This document shows positions 16,795-24,666 of a stretch of DNA of 64,000 nucleotides, in pieces. The notes under the pieces were generated by a model. That model saw nothing but the letters and a program-made list of their open reading frames with translations. It did no database searches and was not told the DNA's origin. Numbering within the stretch: position 1 is the first letter of the stretch; each line of letters starts with the position of its first letter. The stretch comes from Methylotenera oryzisoli_B (GTDB lineage Bacteria > Pseudomonadota > Gammaproteobacteria > Burkholderiales > Methylophilaceae), in NCBI GenBank assembly GCA_965613685.1, contig OZ277031.1, positions 620,001 through 684,000 on the forward strand. The letters are read 5' to 3'. The translations under genes and the position numbers were made by a program.

Positions 16795-18072
16795 ATGTTA
16801 GACATACAAGCTTTACGCAACGATTTAGATGGGGTGGTGAGCGCCTTAAAAAAACGTGGTTTTGATTTTGATGCCGCTGGCTTTTTGGCCTTGGAGCAAA
16901 CGCGCAAAACCGTGCAAACCCGCACCCAAGATTTGCAAGCCAAACGCAATAATGCCTCTAAATTAATCGGTATGGCCAAAGCCAAAGGCGAAGACGTGAA
17001 CGCCGTCATGGCCGAAGTGGCCGGTTTTGGCGATCAGTTAAAAGCCGATGAGGCGCAATTGAGTGAATTGCAAGCGCAGTTGCAAGCCTTGTTATTGAAT
17101 GTGCCTAACTTGCCACACGACAGCGTGCCGGCTGGTTTATCCGAAGCCGATAACGTGGAAGTGCGTAAAGTCGGGGTGCCGCGTCAATTCGATTTTGCCG
17201 TTAAAGACCACACTGATGTCGGCACGCCGCTGGGCTTGGATTTTGATACCGGCATCAAATTATCCGGCGCCCGCTTTACTTTTATGCGTGGCGCGATTGC
17301 TAAATTGCACCGGGCTTTAGCGCAATTCATGCTTGATACCCAGACTGAGCAGCACGGCTACACGGAATGCTACACGCCGTACATGGTGAATGCCGATAGC
17401 TTGATCGGTACCGGTCAGTTGCCTAAGTTTGAGGCCGACTTATTCAGCCTAAATCACAACGACAGCAAGCTGTATTTGATACCCACATCGGAAGTCAGCT
17501 TAACCAATACGGTACGCGATGAAATCGTCGCCTTGGAAGCCTTGCCAATAAAACTCACTGCGCACACGCCGTGTTTCCGCTCTGAGGCCGGTTCCTACGG
17601 TCGCGACACCAAAGGCATGATACGTCAGCATCAATTTGATAAAGTCGAAATGGTGCAGATAGTCCACCCTAGCAAGAGCTATGAGGCTTTAGAAGAGATG
17701 GTAGGGCACGCCGAGCGCATATTGCAAGACTTAGCTCTGCCGTATCGCGTGGTGTCCTTGTGCGTGGGTGACATGGGCTTTGGTGCGGCTAAAACCTACG
17801 ATTTGGAAGTGTGGCTGCCGGCACAAAATACTTACCGTGAAATTTCCTCGGTATCGAATTGCGAAGCGTTTCAAGCACGCCGTTTGCAAGCGCGCTTCAG
17901 AAACGAGGCGGGTAAACCGGAATTGGTGCACACCTTGAACGGTTCAGGTTTAGCGGTGGGTCGCACCTTGGTGGCAGTCTTGGAAAACTACCAAAATGCC
18001 GATGGCAGCGTGACCGTGCCGGAAGTATTGCGTCCTTACATGAATAATCTGGCGGTGATACAAGCGGCTTAA
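16795..18072 (+). CDS. serS: Seryl-tRNA synthetase
   Basis: Class II synthetase that charges tRNA-Ser (and tRNA-Sec where present). The N-terminal ~110 residues form the long antiparallel coiled coil that holds the tRNA long arm. The catalytic domain has motif 2 FRSEAGSYGRDTKGMIRQHQFDKVEMV and motif 3 NGSGLAVGRTLVAVLEN, with TSEVSLTN for serine recognition. 425 aa is the family length. It converges on mltF with a 13-nt gap and no clear terminator. Confidence 0.97.
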   Translation: MLDIQALRNDLDGVVSALKKRGFDFDAAGFLALEQTRKTVQTRTQDLQAKRNNASKLIGMAKAKGEDVNAVMAEVAGFGDQLKADEAQLSELQAQLQALLLNVPNLPHDSVPAGLSEADNVEVRKVGVPRQFDFAVKDHTDVGTPLGLDFDTGIKLSGARFTFMRGAIAKLHRALAQFMLDTQTEQHGYTECYTPYMVNADSLIGTGQLPKFEADLFSLNHNDSKLYLIPTSEVSLTNTVRDEIVALEALPIKLTAHTPCFRSEAGSYGRDTKGMIRQHQFDKVEMVQIVHPSKSYEALEEMVGHAERILQDLALPYRVVSLCVGDMGFGAAKTYDLEVWLPAQNTYREISSVSNCEAFQARRLQARFRNEAGKPELVHTLNGSGLAVGRTLVAVLENYQNADGSVTVPEVLRPYMNNLAVIQAA

Positions 18073-18085
18073 ATTGGCCGTTTTC

Positions 18086-19522
18086 TTAAGCAGCAAAGGC
18101 CAATTTAAACAGGTTTAGATCGATGCCATTTTTAGGTTGCTGGCGTTCCAATATGCGCTGGTAGCTGCGCACCGATTCAACAAACACCACTGGCGCACCG
18201 CCACTGGCATAGCCGTATTTCACTGTATTGTAGTATTCCGGATGCTTTAATAAAACCAAGGTCTTTTTCACGTCTGCCCAGCTGTCTGGGTTAAGGTTTA
18301 GGCGTGCAGCCAGCACCCTGGCGTCTTCAACGTGGGCATAGCCTATGTTGTAGGCTGCCAAGGCCATGTAAGTGCGATCCGGTTCGGGTATCCTATCGGG
18401 CACGGTGTCTATCAGTTTGAGCAAATATTTAGCGCCAGCTGGGATGCTTTGTTTGGGATCCAGCCTATCGGTCACACCCATTAAGTCAGCCGTTTCTTCG
18501 GTTAGCATCATCAAGCCACGCACGTTGGTGGGCGAGGTGTTGTAGGTGTCCCAATGCGATTCGCGGTAACTCAAGGCGGCCAGCAAACGCCAGTCTATGC
18601 CGGTGATGTTTTCCGCTTGTTTAAATAAGCGTTGGTATTTGGGTAGCAAGCTGTTGCAATCCTTGAGGAAAGTGCTGACATCCAGGGTGTTGAGCCGCTC
18701 ATTGTGACCGTAATAGCGGTCCAATAAATTGCGTAAGCTGCCGTCGGCTTTAATCTTGGCAAAAAAAGCCTGCACATTGCGCACCAAGCGTGGGTCGGCA
18801 TTTTTCGACATGGCCCAAGCGATGCGATCGCTAGGACCTATGTTCATGGCCACGTCTAGGTTGGGGTAATGGTTTTGCATTAAGGCCGCTAAATGGCTAT
18901 CAGCCACGGTGTAATCTAGTAGGCCATCCGCCACTTCTTCTAGCAGTGATTCGGTATTGGTTTGATTTACTTCTGCCCATTTCAGCCCAGGGTGGCTTTT
19001 TTGCAATTGCATTAAGCGTTCTGCGTAGCTTGTGCCTTTGGGTACGCTGATTTTTTTACCCAGTAGCGCATTGAAATTCTGCGGTTTTTTATTCAATTCA
19101 TTATTGAAAATAAGTTGCTGCTGGGTTTCTTGGTAAGGGATGGAAAACTGCACTTGGTGCTTGCGTAATGGCGTGATGCTTAGGTTGGCCGCCGCAATGT
19201 GGGCTTTATTTTTTAATACGCTGGGTATGACTTCGCTGATGCTGTTGGCTAAGACAAAGCGTATCTCGTGGTTAGGGTAGTAGTCGCGAACAAACATCAC
19301 TGCCAAGTCATATTCTATGCCAGCCGGTTGGTTATCGTTGCCTAGGTAATAGGTAGTGGGGCCATTGTGCGTGACAAAGACTAATTCTTTTTTGTTTGGA
19401 TCGATGCGCGGCGCGATATCCACGGCATTGCGTGGCAGGTAGGCCAATAGCAAGGCAAAAGCCAGCAACAGGCATAAAACAGCCAAGTTGCGGGGTTTGC
19501 TGAAAAAGTTACCTAAGCCCAA
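18086..19522 (-). CDS. mltF: Membrane-bound lytic transglycosylase F
   Basis: Cuts peptidoglycan glycan strands to anhydromuropeptides. Residues ~10-32 form a membrane anchor. Residues ~45-275 are a solute-binding (SBP type 3) module that acts as a regulatory domain. The C-terminal ~180 residues are an SLT goose-lysozyme-like domain with catalytic Glu in ALSYRESHWD (~322), the GLMMLTEETADLMGV block and MALAAYNIGYAHVEDAR. 478 aa is slightly shorter than E. coli MltF. The start is TTG and overlaps the rpiA 3' end by 10 nt, which implies coupling to rpiA. Confidence 0.93.
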   Translation of the reverse strand: MGLGNFFSKPRNLAVLCLLLAFALLLAYLPRNAVDIAPRIDPNKKELVFVTHNGPTTYYLGNDNQPAGIEYDLAVMFVRDYYPNHEIRFVLANSISEVIPSVLKNKAHIAAANLSITPLRKHQVQFSIPYQETQQQLIFNNELNKKPQNFNALLGKKISVPKGTSYAERLMQLQKSHPGLKWAEVNQTNTESLLEEVADGLLDYTVADSHLAALMQNHYPNLDVAMNIGPSDRIAWAMSKNADPRLVRNVQAFFAKIKADGSLRNLLDRYYGHNERLNTLDVSTFLKDCNSLLPKYQRLFKQAENITGIDWRLLAALSYRESHWDTYNTSPTNVRGLMMLTEETADLMGVTDRLDPKQSIPAGAKYLLKLIDTVPDRIPEPDRTYMALAAYNIGYAHVEDARVLAARLNLNPDSWADVKKTLVLLKHPEYYNTVKYGYASGGAPVVFVESVRSYQRILERQQPKNGIDLNLFKLAFAA

Positions 19523-20190
19523 TGCTCGCTAACCTTGCCGTTTTCTGCAATCAATAAGGCGTCACACAAGCCACAAAAAATGCCGTGCTCGACGACGCCT
19601 GGGACGTTGTTAATCACTTGGTTTAAGGCGACGGCATCTTGCCTGCGCTCAAATTGCATGTCCAATACCAAGCTGCCGTGTGAAGTGACCCACAGTCCGT
19701 CTTTGTTGGTGTTGGGGCGTAGGTCGCCCACCCCACCAAAGGCTTCTAAGCTACGCTTGGCTAATTGCCAAGCATTGGACATGACCTCTATGGGAATGGC
19801 AAATTTTTGACCTAGGTAATCCACCCGTTTGCTGGCTTCGGCCACGGCGATAAAGGTTTTGGCGGCTTGCGCTAGCAATTTCTCTTTAACTAAATCGCTG
19901 CCGCGGCCTTTCAGCAAGCATCTATCACTGGTGAATTCATCGGCGCCGTCTACGTATAAATCAATCGTGCTTAATTGCTCAATGGCGATGCTGGGTAATT
20001 GCAAGGAGTGGGCATAAATGGCGCTGGTCAACGAACTGGCCACGGTGGTGATTTTTAAGGCCTCTTCGCGTTGGCGTCTAGCCAATTCGGCGATGAAGTA
20101 ATTGGCTGTGGAGCCAGTGCCTAAGCCAACCAGCATACCACTTTTAACGTGTTGTGCTGCCGCTAGGGCAACAGATTGTTTATCGTTCAC
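19513..20190 (-). CDS. rpiA: Ribose-5-phosphate isomerase A
   Basis: Interconverts ribose 5-phosphate and ribulose 5-phosphate, which in this organism also feeds the RuMP cycle acceptor pool. Substrate loops GLGTGSTANYFI and SSLTS, the catalytic YVDGADEFT block and KGRGSDLVKEKLLAQAAKTFI are all in place. 225 aa is normal. The start is GTG with a GGAG Shine-Dalgarno; no ATG is available. The next gene, mltF, overlaps its end by 10 nt. Confidence 0.95.
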   Translation of the reverse strand: MNDKQSVALAAAQHVKSGMLVGLGTGSTANYFIAELARRQREEALKITTVASSLTSAIYAHSLQLPSIAIEQLSTIDLYVDGADEFTSDRCLLKGRGSDLVKEKLLAQAAKTFIAVAEASKRVDYLGQKFAIPIEVMSNAWQLAKRSLEAFGGVGDLRPNTNKDGLWVTSHGSLVLDMQFERRQDAVALNQVINNVPGVVEHGIFCGLCDALLIAENGKVSEHWA

Positions 20191-20226
20191 GTCGCTTTAT
20201 CTCCAAGCTAAGGGCTTTTCTAGTTA

Positions 20227-20241
20227 GCGTTATGATAACGC
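20227..20241. promoter_or_regulatory. Perfect 15-bp palindrome upstream of rpiA
   Basis: GCGTTATGATAACGC: 7-bp arms around one base, 37 bp before the rpiA GTG and just after the efp terminator. On the minus strand it contains TATCAT, a fair -10. It could be an operator; there is no second copy in the window to support this. Confidence 0.4.
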
Positions 20242-20261
20242 GATTAGGCTGTTTTAGGCAT

Positions 20262-20290
20262 TAAAAAAGGAGCTTGTTCGCTCCCTTTTT
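20262..20290 (-). terminator. Terminator after efp
   Basis: On the minus strand GGGAGC-GAACAA-GCTCC followed by TTTTTT, ~35 nt after the efp stop codon. The GC core is only 5 bp but the U-run is strong. Confidence 0.7.
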
Positions 20291-20323
20291 ATCTGCATTG
20301 CTACGGCTTTATGAAGCCGACAT

Positions 20324-20884
20324 TTATTTTAAAACGCGGTTTCTGTATTCGCCGGTACGGGTGTCGATTTCAATCTTGTCACCTTGTGCACAGAATAAAG
20401 GTACTGGCAATTCAAAGCCTGAAGCCAATTTAGCCGGTTTCATTACTTTACCTGAGGTGTCGCCTTTAACCGCTGGTTCGGTGTAAGTGATTTCACGCAC
20501 TACGGTGGTTGGCAATTCAACAGAGATGGCTTTTTCGTTGTAAAAACGGATGTCTACTGGCATGCCGTCTTCTAGGTAGGGAAGCACGTCTTCCATGAAT
20601 TCCGCATCCACATCGTATTGGTTGTAATCGGCATCCATGAACACATAGCTTGGATCGGCAAAGTAAGAGTAGGTCGCTTCTTTTTTCTCTAAAATAACGA
20701 CTTCAAATTTGTCGCCGGCACCGTAAATGGTTTCGCTAGGCGTGTCGGTTAACAAGTTTTTAAATTTCATTTTTACTACAGCCGTGCTACGACCAGATTT
20801 GGTGTATTCGGCTTTAACCACGACCAATGGGTCACTGCCGACCATAATCACATTACCGGCGCGAAGTTCTTGTGCTGTTTTCAT
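20324..20884 (-). CDS. efp: Elongation factor P, Arg32 type
   Basis: Translation factor that rescues ribosomes stalled at polyproline. Three beta-barrel domains as usual (186 aa), with the C-terminal GDKIEIDTRTGEYRNRV signature. The tip residue that reaches the peptidyl-transfer centre is R32 (YTKSGRSTAVVK), not the lysine of E. coli EF-P. Arg32 EF-Ps are activated by rhamnosylation by EarP, and earP lies directly upstream. A hairpin with a U-run stands between earP and efp (20941-20967). A good TATAAT at 21001-21006 (minus) overlaps the earP 3' end. Confidence 0.97.
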   Translation of the reverse strand: MKTAQELRAGNVIMVGSDPLVVVKAEYTKSGRSTAVVKMKFKNLLTDTPSETIYGAGDKFEVVILEKKEATYSYFADPSYVFMDADYNQYDVDAEFMEDVLPYLEDGMPVDIRFYNEKAISVELPTTVVREITYTEPAVKGDTSGKVMKPAKLASGFELPVPLFCAQGDKIEIDTRTGEYRNRVLK

Positions 20885-20940
20885 AAATTTTCCCTGCCAA
20901 AATAAGGGGTTAGTAAATAGTTAAGTGCTGCGCTTATGTT

Positions 20941-20967
20941 AAGAAAAAACCATTTAAAAATGGTTTT
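20941..20967 (-). terminator. Terminator or leader hairpin between earP and efp
   Basis: Minus strand AAAACCATT-TTT-AATGGTTTTTTC: a 9-bp AT-rich hairpin followed by a T-run. It could end the earP transcript. If the TATAAT at 21001-21006 is used, it lies inside the efp leader instead and would act as an attenuator. Confidence 0.65.
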
Positions 20968-21001
20968 AAAAAGATCGTAGGCTTAGCAACAAAGGCGCGA
21001 A

Positions 21002-22162
21002 TTATACCTTATTTTCTGTTAATTTTTCATTAAAACTCAGCAATTTGCTGAGCAAATCCGGCTGCTTGGCCAGCCTATTCGCTTCCGCTAGCGCATGCTC
21101 CTTAGCTAGGCTTAGGGCCTGCATGAGCTCAGTAAAAATCGTGCTGTCGTGGGTTTTGGCCTCCGACCAAGCATAATGGGCTGCAGTCAATAGGGTGCTT
21201 AATTCTGGGTTGGCCTGCTTGCTGTAGCGATCTAAAAAAGCCTGCATTTTCTTTAAATGCGTGCCTTCCTCTTGTATATAGGGCTGCCAAATAAAGGCTT
21301 GTCCTGCCCAGATGGCGCGCACCCAACTGTCTTCGCCGCGCACAAAATTGCAGTCGCATGACCAAAGCAAGCGATCGTAATTGGCTTGGCTTAAGAAGGG
21401 TATAGGCTGCACGGTGATGTTGTGCTTATTCAAGCTTAGCCCAGCACCCCGTGCGAAATCCGGGAAGAGGTCGGCTGTGCTGCGTAGCAGGCTGGTTGGA
21501 AAGAATAGGGTGACCGCTTGATCCAAGCTATGCAAGCCGGTTAGCAAGCATGGGACGTTGGCTTGCGGGTAGCAAAATAATGAAATCTTAAGGCTGTTTT
21601 CTATGGCTGCCGTGCCTTGCTCACAGCCCAGTGCTTGCCAAAATCGGCTTTGTGCCTGGGTGTCCTTGCTGTAAGCGATGCGCTTAGCGATAAGGTCGCG
21701 CTCGCGTAGTAAACCGCCGGTGTTTATTTCAAAGCCAGGAAAGAAAAAATGCTTGGTGATGGGCATTTGCACTTGCGGGGAGGGTTTGCCATGAAAATCG
21801 GCCACCCAGTCCTCGGCGGACAAGTAATCTAGGTTAATCCAATGCGATTGCTGCGACAACATTTTTTCCAGATAAGCTAGGGGTAAGCCGCATGAAAAAG
21901 TCTCTAGCACGGTAGCGGCTGGCATGATGGCCTCGTTTGGCCAAGTGCAGACCGTCACGCCGGCAATGTTTTGTTGCGCTAGCTTGGTGTTTAATTGCGG
22001 CACAATGTGGGCGGCAGCCTGCATGTCGTCTATGAATAGGCGCACCCTAAATGCTTGTTCATTTGCCAATTGCTGGCATAAGCGCCAACACACCCCAATG
22101 TCGCCATGGTTGTCGACAATCTTGCAAAATACATCCCAAGTTTGTAAGGCGGATTTGTTCAC
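21002..22162 (-). CDS. earP: EF-P arginine rhamnosyltransferase EarP
   Basis: GT-B fold glycosyltransferase (GT104 family, formerly DUF2331) that moves rhamnose from dTDP-rhamnose to Arg32 of EF-P. The N-terminal block WDVFCKIVDNHGDIGVCWRL (residues 9-28), with the DNHGDIG acidic motif at 17-23, is the family hallmark. Others are FFFPGFEINTGGLLRERDL and a C-terminal nucleotide-binding RGEDSWVRAIWAGQAFIWQPYIQEEGTH. 386 aa is normal. The gene begins 3 nt after greB and is followed by efp. The dTDP-rhamnose synthesis genes are not in this window. Confidence 0.95.
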   Translation of the reverse strand: MNKSALQTWDVFCKIVDNHGDIGVCWRLCQQLANEQAFRVRLFIDDMQAAAHIVPQLNTKLAQQNIAGVTVCTWPNEAIMPAATVLETFSCGLPLAYLEKMLSQQSHWINLDYLSAEDWVADFHGKPSPQVQMPITKHFFFPGFEINTGGLLRERDLIAKRIAYSKDTQAQSRFWQALGCEQGTAAIENSLKISLFCYPQANVPCLLTGLHSLDQAVTLFFPTSLLRSTADLFPDFARGAGLSLNKHNITVQPIPFLSQANYDRLLWSCDCNFVRGEDSWVRAIWAGQAFIWQPYIQEEGTHLKKMQAFLDRYSKQANPELSTLLTAAHYAWSEAKTHDSTIFTELMQALSLAKEHALAEANRLAKQPDLLSKLLSFNEKLTENKV

Positions 22163-22165
22163 GAT

Positions 22166-22678
22166 TTAAGAGGGTTTGCTGCCATCTAGTTCTGCCGCTT
22201 GGTAGCTCACTTCGACGATCTCGTATTGTTCATCACCGGCTGGCGTGCTGACCTTGATGACATCGCCTACTTGTTTGCCTAGCATGGCCTTGGCCAGTGG
22301 CGAGACCCAGCTGATGTAGCCTGCGGAGGGATTTAATTCGTCCTTGCCGACGATGCGGTAGCGATGTTCGCTGTCGTTTTTGAGAGCGAACAAGCTGACC
22401 CAGGCGCCAAAAAATACTTTTTCTAAGCCTTGTTGGGTGGCCGGATCAACAATGACGGCGGCGTCCATGCGCTGCATCAAGAAGCGTAAGCGGCTGTCGA
22501 TTTGCCGTAAGCGGCGTTTGCCGTAAATGTAATCGCCGTTTTCGCTGCGGTCACCATTGCTGGCTGCCCATGACACCACCTTAACCAAGGCCGGTCGTTC
22601 CACCTTGAGCAGGGCCTGAAATTCCGCTTCAAGCGCGGCATGCCCTTGTGGGGTGATGTAATTTTTTTCGTCAGCCAT
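22166..22678 (-). CDS. greB: Transcript cleavage factor GreB
   Basis: Rescues backtracked RNA polymerase by stimulating RNA cleavage. N-terminal coiled coil (~1-80) carries the tip motif DRSENGDY with D43 and E46, the residues that position the catalytic metal. IYGKRRLRQIDSRLRFL with the basic patch points to GreB rather than GreA. The C-terminal FKBP-like domain includes ISWVSPLAKAMLGKQVGDVIKV. 170 aa, slightly longer than E. coli GreB. It sits 15 nt after the small membrane protein gene and 3 nt before earP: one operon. Confidence 0.94.
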   Translation of the reverse strand: MADEKNYITPQGHAALEAEFQALLKVERPALVKVVSWAASNGDRSENGDYIYGKRRLRQIDSRLRFLMQRMDAAVIVDPATQQGLEKVFFGAWVSLFALKNDSEHRYRIVGKDELNPSAGYISWVSPLAKAMLGKQVGDVIKVSTPAGDEQYEIVEVSYQAAELDGSKPS

Positions 22679-22693
22679 GGCTATGGGTATGGC

Positions 22694-23071
22694 TTACTTT
22701 TCCAGCACGATTAAGTCGTCGACAAAATAAGCCGTTTCGCCAAAGCAAGAAGAGGGGATGCCTTTGTGTTCTTGGTAGTGAATTTTGACCCTTAGGCCCA
22801 TTGAGTCGTTTACTTTTTTGGCTACCGCGTCATCATGAACCGTGAAGAAAAACTTTTCTGCTTGGGTGCCTGGCATGGACACCAATACAATCTCGCCTTC
22901 CCAGGTTTTGCATAGGTAGCCTTTCAGCGAAAATTTTTGCACGTAGCCGGCACGCTCGCCTGAGGAGTAGACCCAGTTTAGGCTAGCCCAGGTGTATAAA
23001 CTAAATAGCAGGGCGGGTAAAACGATTAGCCCAAGGCCGAACTTGATGGTGTTTTTAATTTTTAGGGACAT
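22694..23071 (-). CDS. Small membrane-anchored protein of unknown function
   Basis: Predicted 125-aa protein with one N-terminal membrane segment (residues ~10-30) and a periplasmic part of ~95 residues. The motif block WVYSSGERAGYVQKFSLKGYLCKTWEGEIVL and a Cys pair (C53 and ~C109) suggest a small disulfide-bonded fold. I do not recognise a named family, though this type of protein is seen in other betaproteobacteria. It is the first gene before greB and earP, with a 15-nt gap. Function unknown. Confidence 0.7.
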   Translation of the reverse strand: MSLKIKNTIKFGLGLIVLPALLFSLYTWASLNWVYSSGERAGYVQKFSLKGYLCKTWEGEIVLVSMPGTQAEKFFFTVHDDAVAKKVNDSMGLRVKIHYQEHKGIPSSCFGETAYFVDDLIVLEK

Positions 23072-23241
23072 GATTAAGCGTGTAGTAAACCTTGTTTGTT
23101 AATGCTTAGCGTATGCGACTGATAAGCGGAAGGGACTGGCTGAGTGAACCTTATGCATGGTGCCTAGTCAGTTACATTGAATTTAATTTTAACACCTTAG
23201 TGCATTACTTGATCAAGCCTAAATTTTATAAGGGTGACATA

Positions 23242-23772
23242 ATGAAAAAACTGCTTTTATTCTTACTATTACTAGGAGCCACCAGCATGGCCAGTGCCGC
23301 TTGTAATGAGCTCTACAATCATGAGTTGACCACTCTGCAAGGTGAAAAAATCAAGCTGTGCGATCACCAAGATAAGGTTATTTTGGTGGTGAATACGGCT
23401 AGCAAATGCGGCTTTACCCCTCAGTTTGACGCCTTGGAGGGCTTGTACAGCAAATACAAAGACAATGGCTTGTTGGTTTTGGGTTTTCCTTCCAACGACT
23501 TTAGGCAAGAGCCGGGTAGCGATAAGCAAATAGGCGATTTTTGTAAATTAACCTACGCGGTTAAATTCCCAATGATGAGCAAGAGCTCGGTAACCGGTAG
23601 CAATGCCCATCCTTTATACAAGCAGTTGTTGGCTAAAACCGGTGATGCGCCGCAATGGAATTTTTACAAGTATTTGATATTGCCTGGTGGCAAGCAGGTG
23701 TATGCCTACGGCAGCATGACACAACCGGATTCGGCTGAAATTTTAAATAAAATCAAAGCCAACTTGAAGTAA
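23242..23772 (+). CDS. Glutathione peroxidase family protein, exported
   Basis: Thiol peroxidase that reduces hydroperoxides. From this ATG it has a signal peptide (MKKLLLFLLLLGATSMASA), so the mature enzyme is periplasmic. Peroxidatic C56 lies in NTASKCGFTPQ (cysteine, not selenocysteine). The catalytic Trp-Asn pair is W139-N140 in APQWNFYKYL. A second cysteine, C101 in DFCKLTY, sits where thioredoxin-dependent members keep a resolving Cys. An in-frame upstream start at 23113 was rejected because it adds 43 residues before an obvious signal peptide. GGTG lies upstream of this ATG. The electron donor in the periplasm is unknown. Confidence 0.88.
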   Translation: MKKLLLFLLLLGATSMASAACNELYNHELTTLQGEKIKLCDHQDKVILVVNTASKCGFTPQFDALEGLYSKYKDNGLLVLGFPSNDFRQEPGSDKQIGDFCKLTYAVKFPMMSKSSVTGSNAHPLYKQLLAKTGDAPQWNFYKYLILPGGKQVYAYGSMTQPDSAEILNKIKANLK

Positions 23773-23784
23773 GTGTGCAGCAAT

Positions 23785-23813
23785 AAAAAAGGCGCTATAA
23801 AGCGCCTTTTTTT
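23785..23813. terminator. Bidirectional terminator, gpx / ppsR
   Basis: AAAAAAGGCGCT-ATAA-AGCGCCTTTTTTT between the convergent gpx (+) and ppsR (-) genes. The A and T runs let it work on both strands. Confidence 0.9.
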
Positions 23814-23825
23814 CGTTTTCGGCAC

Positions 23826-24638
23826 TTAGCCCTGTGTTAGGTTGTGGGTCTTTTCCATGATGATGGCGGACAGCTCTTCTACTGAGCGGCTGGTGGAGTC
23901 TGCCCATGTGATCCCGGCATTACGCATGAGGTTTTCTGCGGTGGCAATTTCCTTACGGCAGTTCTCAAGCGAGGCGTAGAAGCTACCAAATCGGCGTTCG
24001 CTGCGCACGGCATGCAAACGTTCTGGTTTGATGGTTAAACCGAAGATTTTATCTAAATGCTTGTGCAAAATTGCCGGTAGGGTGCCGCGTTCAAAGTCTT
24101 CAGGAATCAAGGGGTAGTTGGCGGCTTTAATGCCAAACTGCATGGCCAAGTAAACGCTGGTGGGGGTTTTGCCGCAACGGGATACGCCGACCAAGATGAC
24201 TTGCGCTTCCTCTAAGCCAGAATTGGTCATGCCGTCATCGTGGTTTAGGGTGAAGTTAACCGCTTCCATGCGGTCATTGTATTTGCTGCCCATGACGCTA
24301 TGGGCAATGCCGGCGCCAGTTAGGGGTTGTTGGGCTAATTCCACCCCAAGTGGATCGATAAAAGTGCTGAACAAATCAATAAAATAGGCGTTGGATTTCT
24401 TTAAGGCATTGCGTAGCTCTATGCTACCAATCGACATGATGACCACAGGCCGGCCGCCATTGACTTCCGCTGCTTGCAGAATGGCCTCTTGCGCCAGCTT
24501 GATTTTATCTAGGGTGTCGGTAAACGGCATGCGCACTTGGGTGAAGCTGGTGCTAGGAAAATGCTCCAGTAATTTACCCAAGGCGCCGGCGGTGATGCCG
24601 GTACCGTCTGAGATGAAAAAAACGGTCCGATTGATCAT
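23826..24638 (-). CDS. ppsR: PEP synthetase regulatory protein (PpsR)
   Basis: Bifunctional kinase and Pi-dependent phosphorylase (formerly DUF299) that switches PEP synthase off and on by phosphorylating a threonine next to its catalytic histidine. FFISDGTGITAGALGKLLEHFP opens the protein. The P-loop GVSRCGKT is at 151-158. A C-terminal SERRFGSFYASLENCRKEIATAENLM helix follows. 270 aa is normal. It lies 28 nt downstream of ppsA on the same strand, so both are probably made from one mRNA. Confidence 0.95.
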   Translation of the reverse strand: MINRTVFFISDGTGITAGALGKLLEHFPSTSFTQVRMPFTDTLDKIKLAQEAILQAAEVNGGRPVVIMSIGSIELRNALKKSNAYFIDLFSTFIDPLGVELAQQPLTGAGIAHSVMGSKYNDRMEAVNFTLNHDDGMTNSGLEEAQVILVGVSRCGKTPTSVYLAMQFGIKAANYPLIPEDFERGTLPAILHKHLDKIFGLTIKPERLHAVRSERRFGSFYASLENCRKEIATAENLMRNAGITWADSTSRSVEELSAIIMEKTHNLTQG

Positions 24639-24666
24639 GGCTGCCTAATAAGCTTGCTGTGCACGC

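Noticed and set aside
23242..23772. Selenocysteine glutathione peroxidase
   Set aside because: The active-site codon is an ordinary TGC Cys, no in-frame TGA is present.
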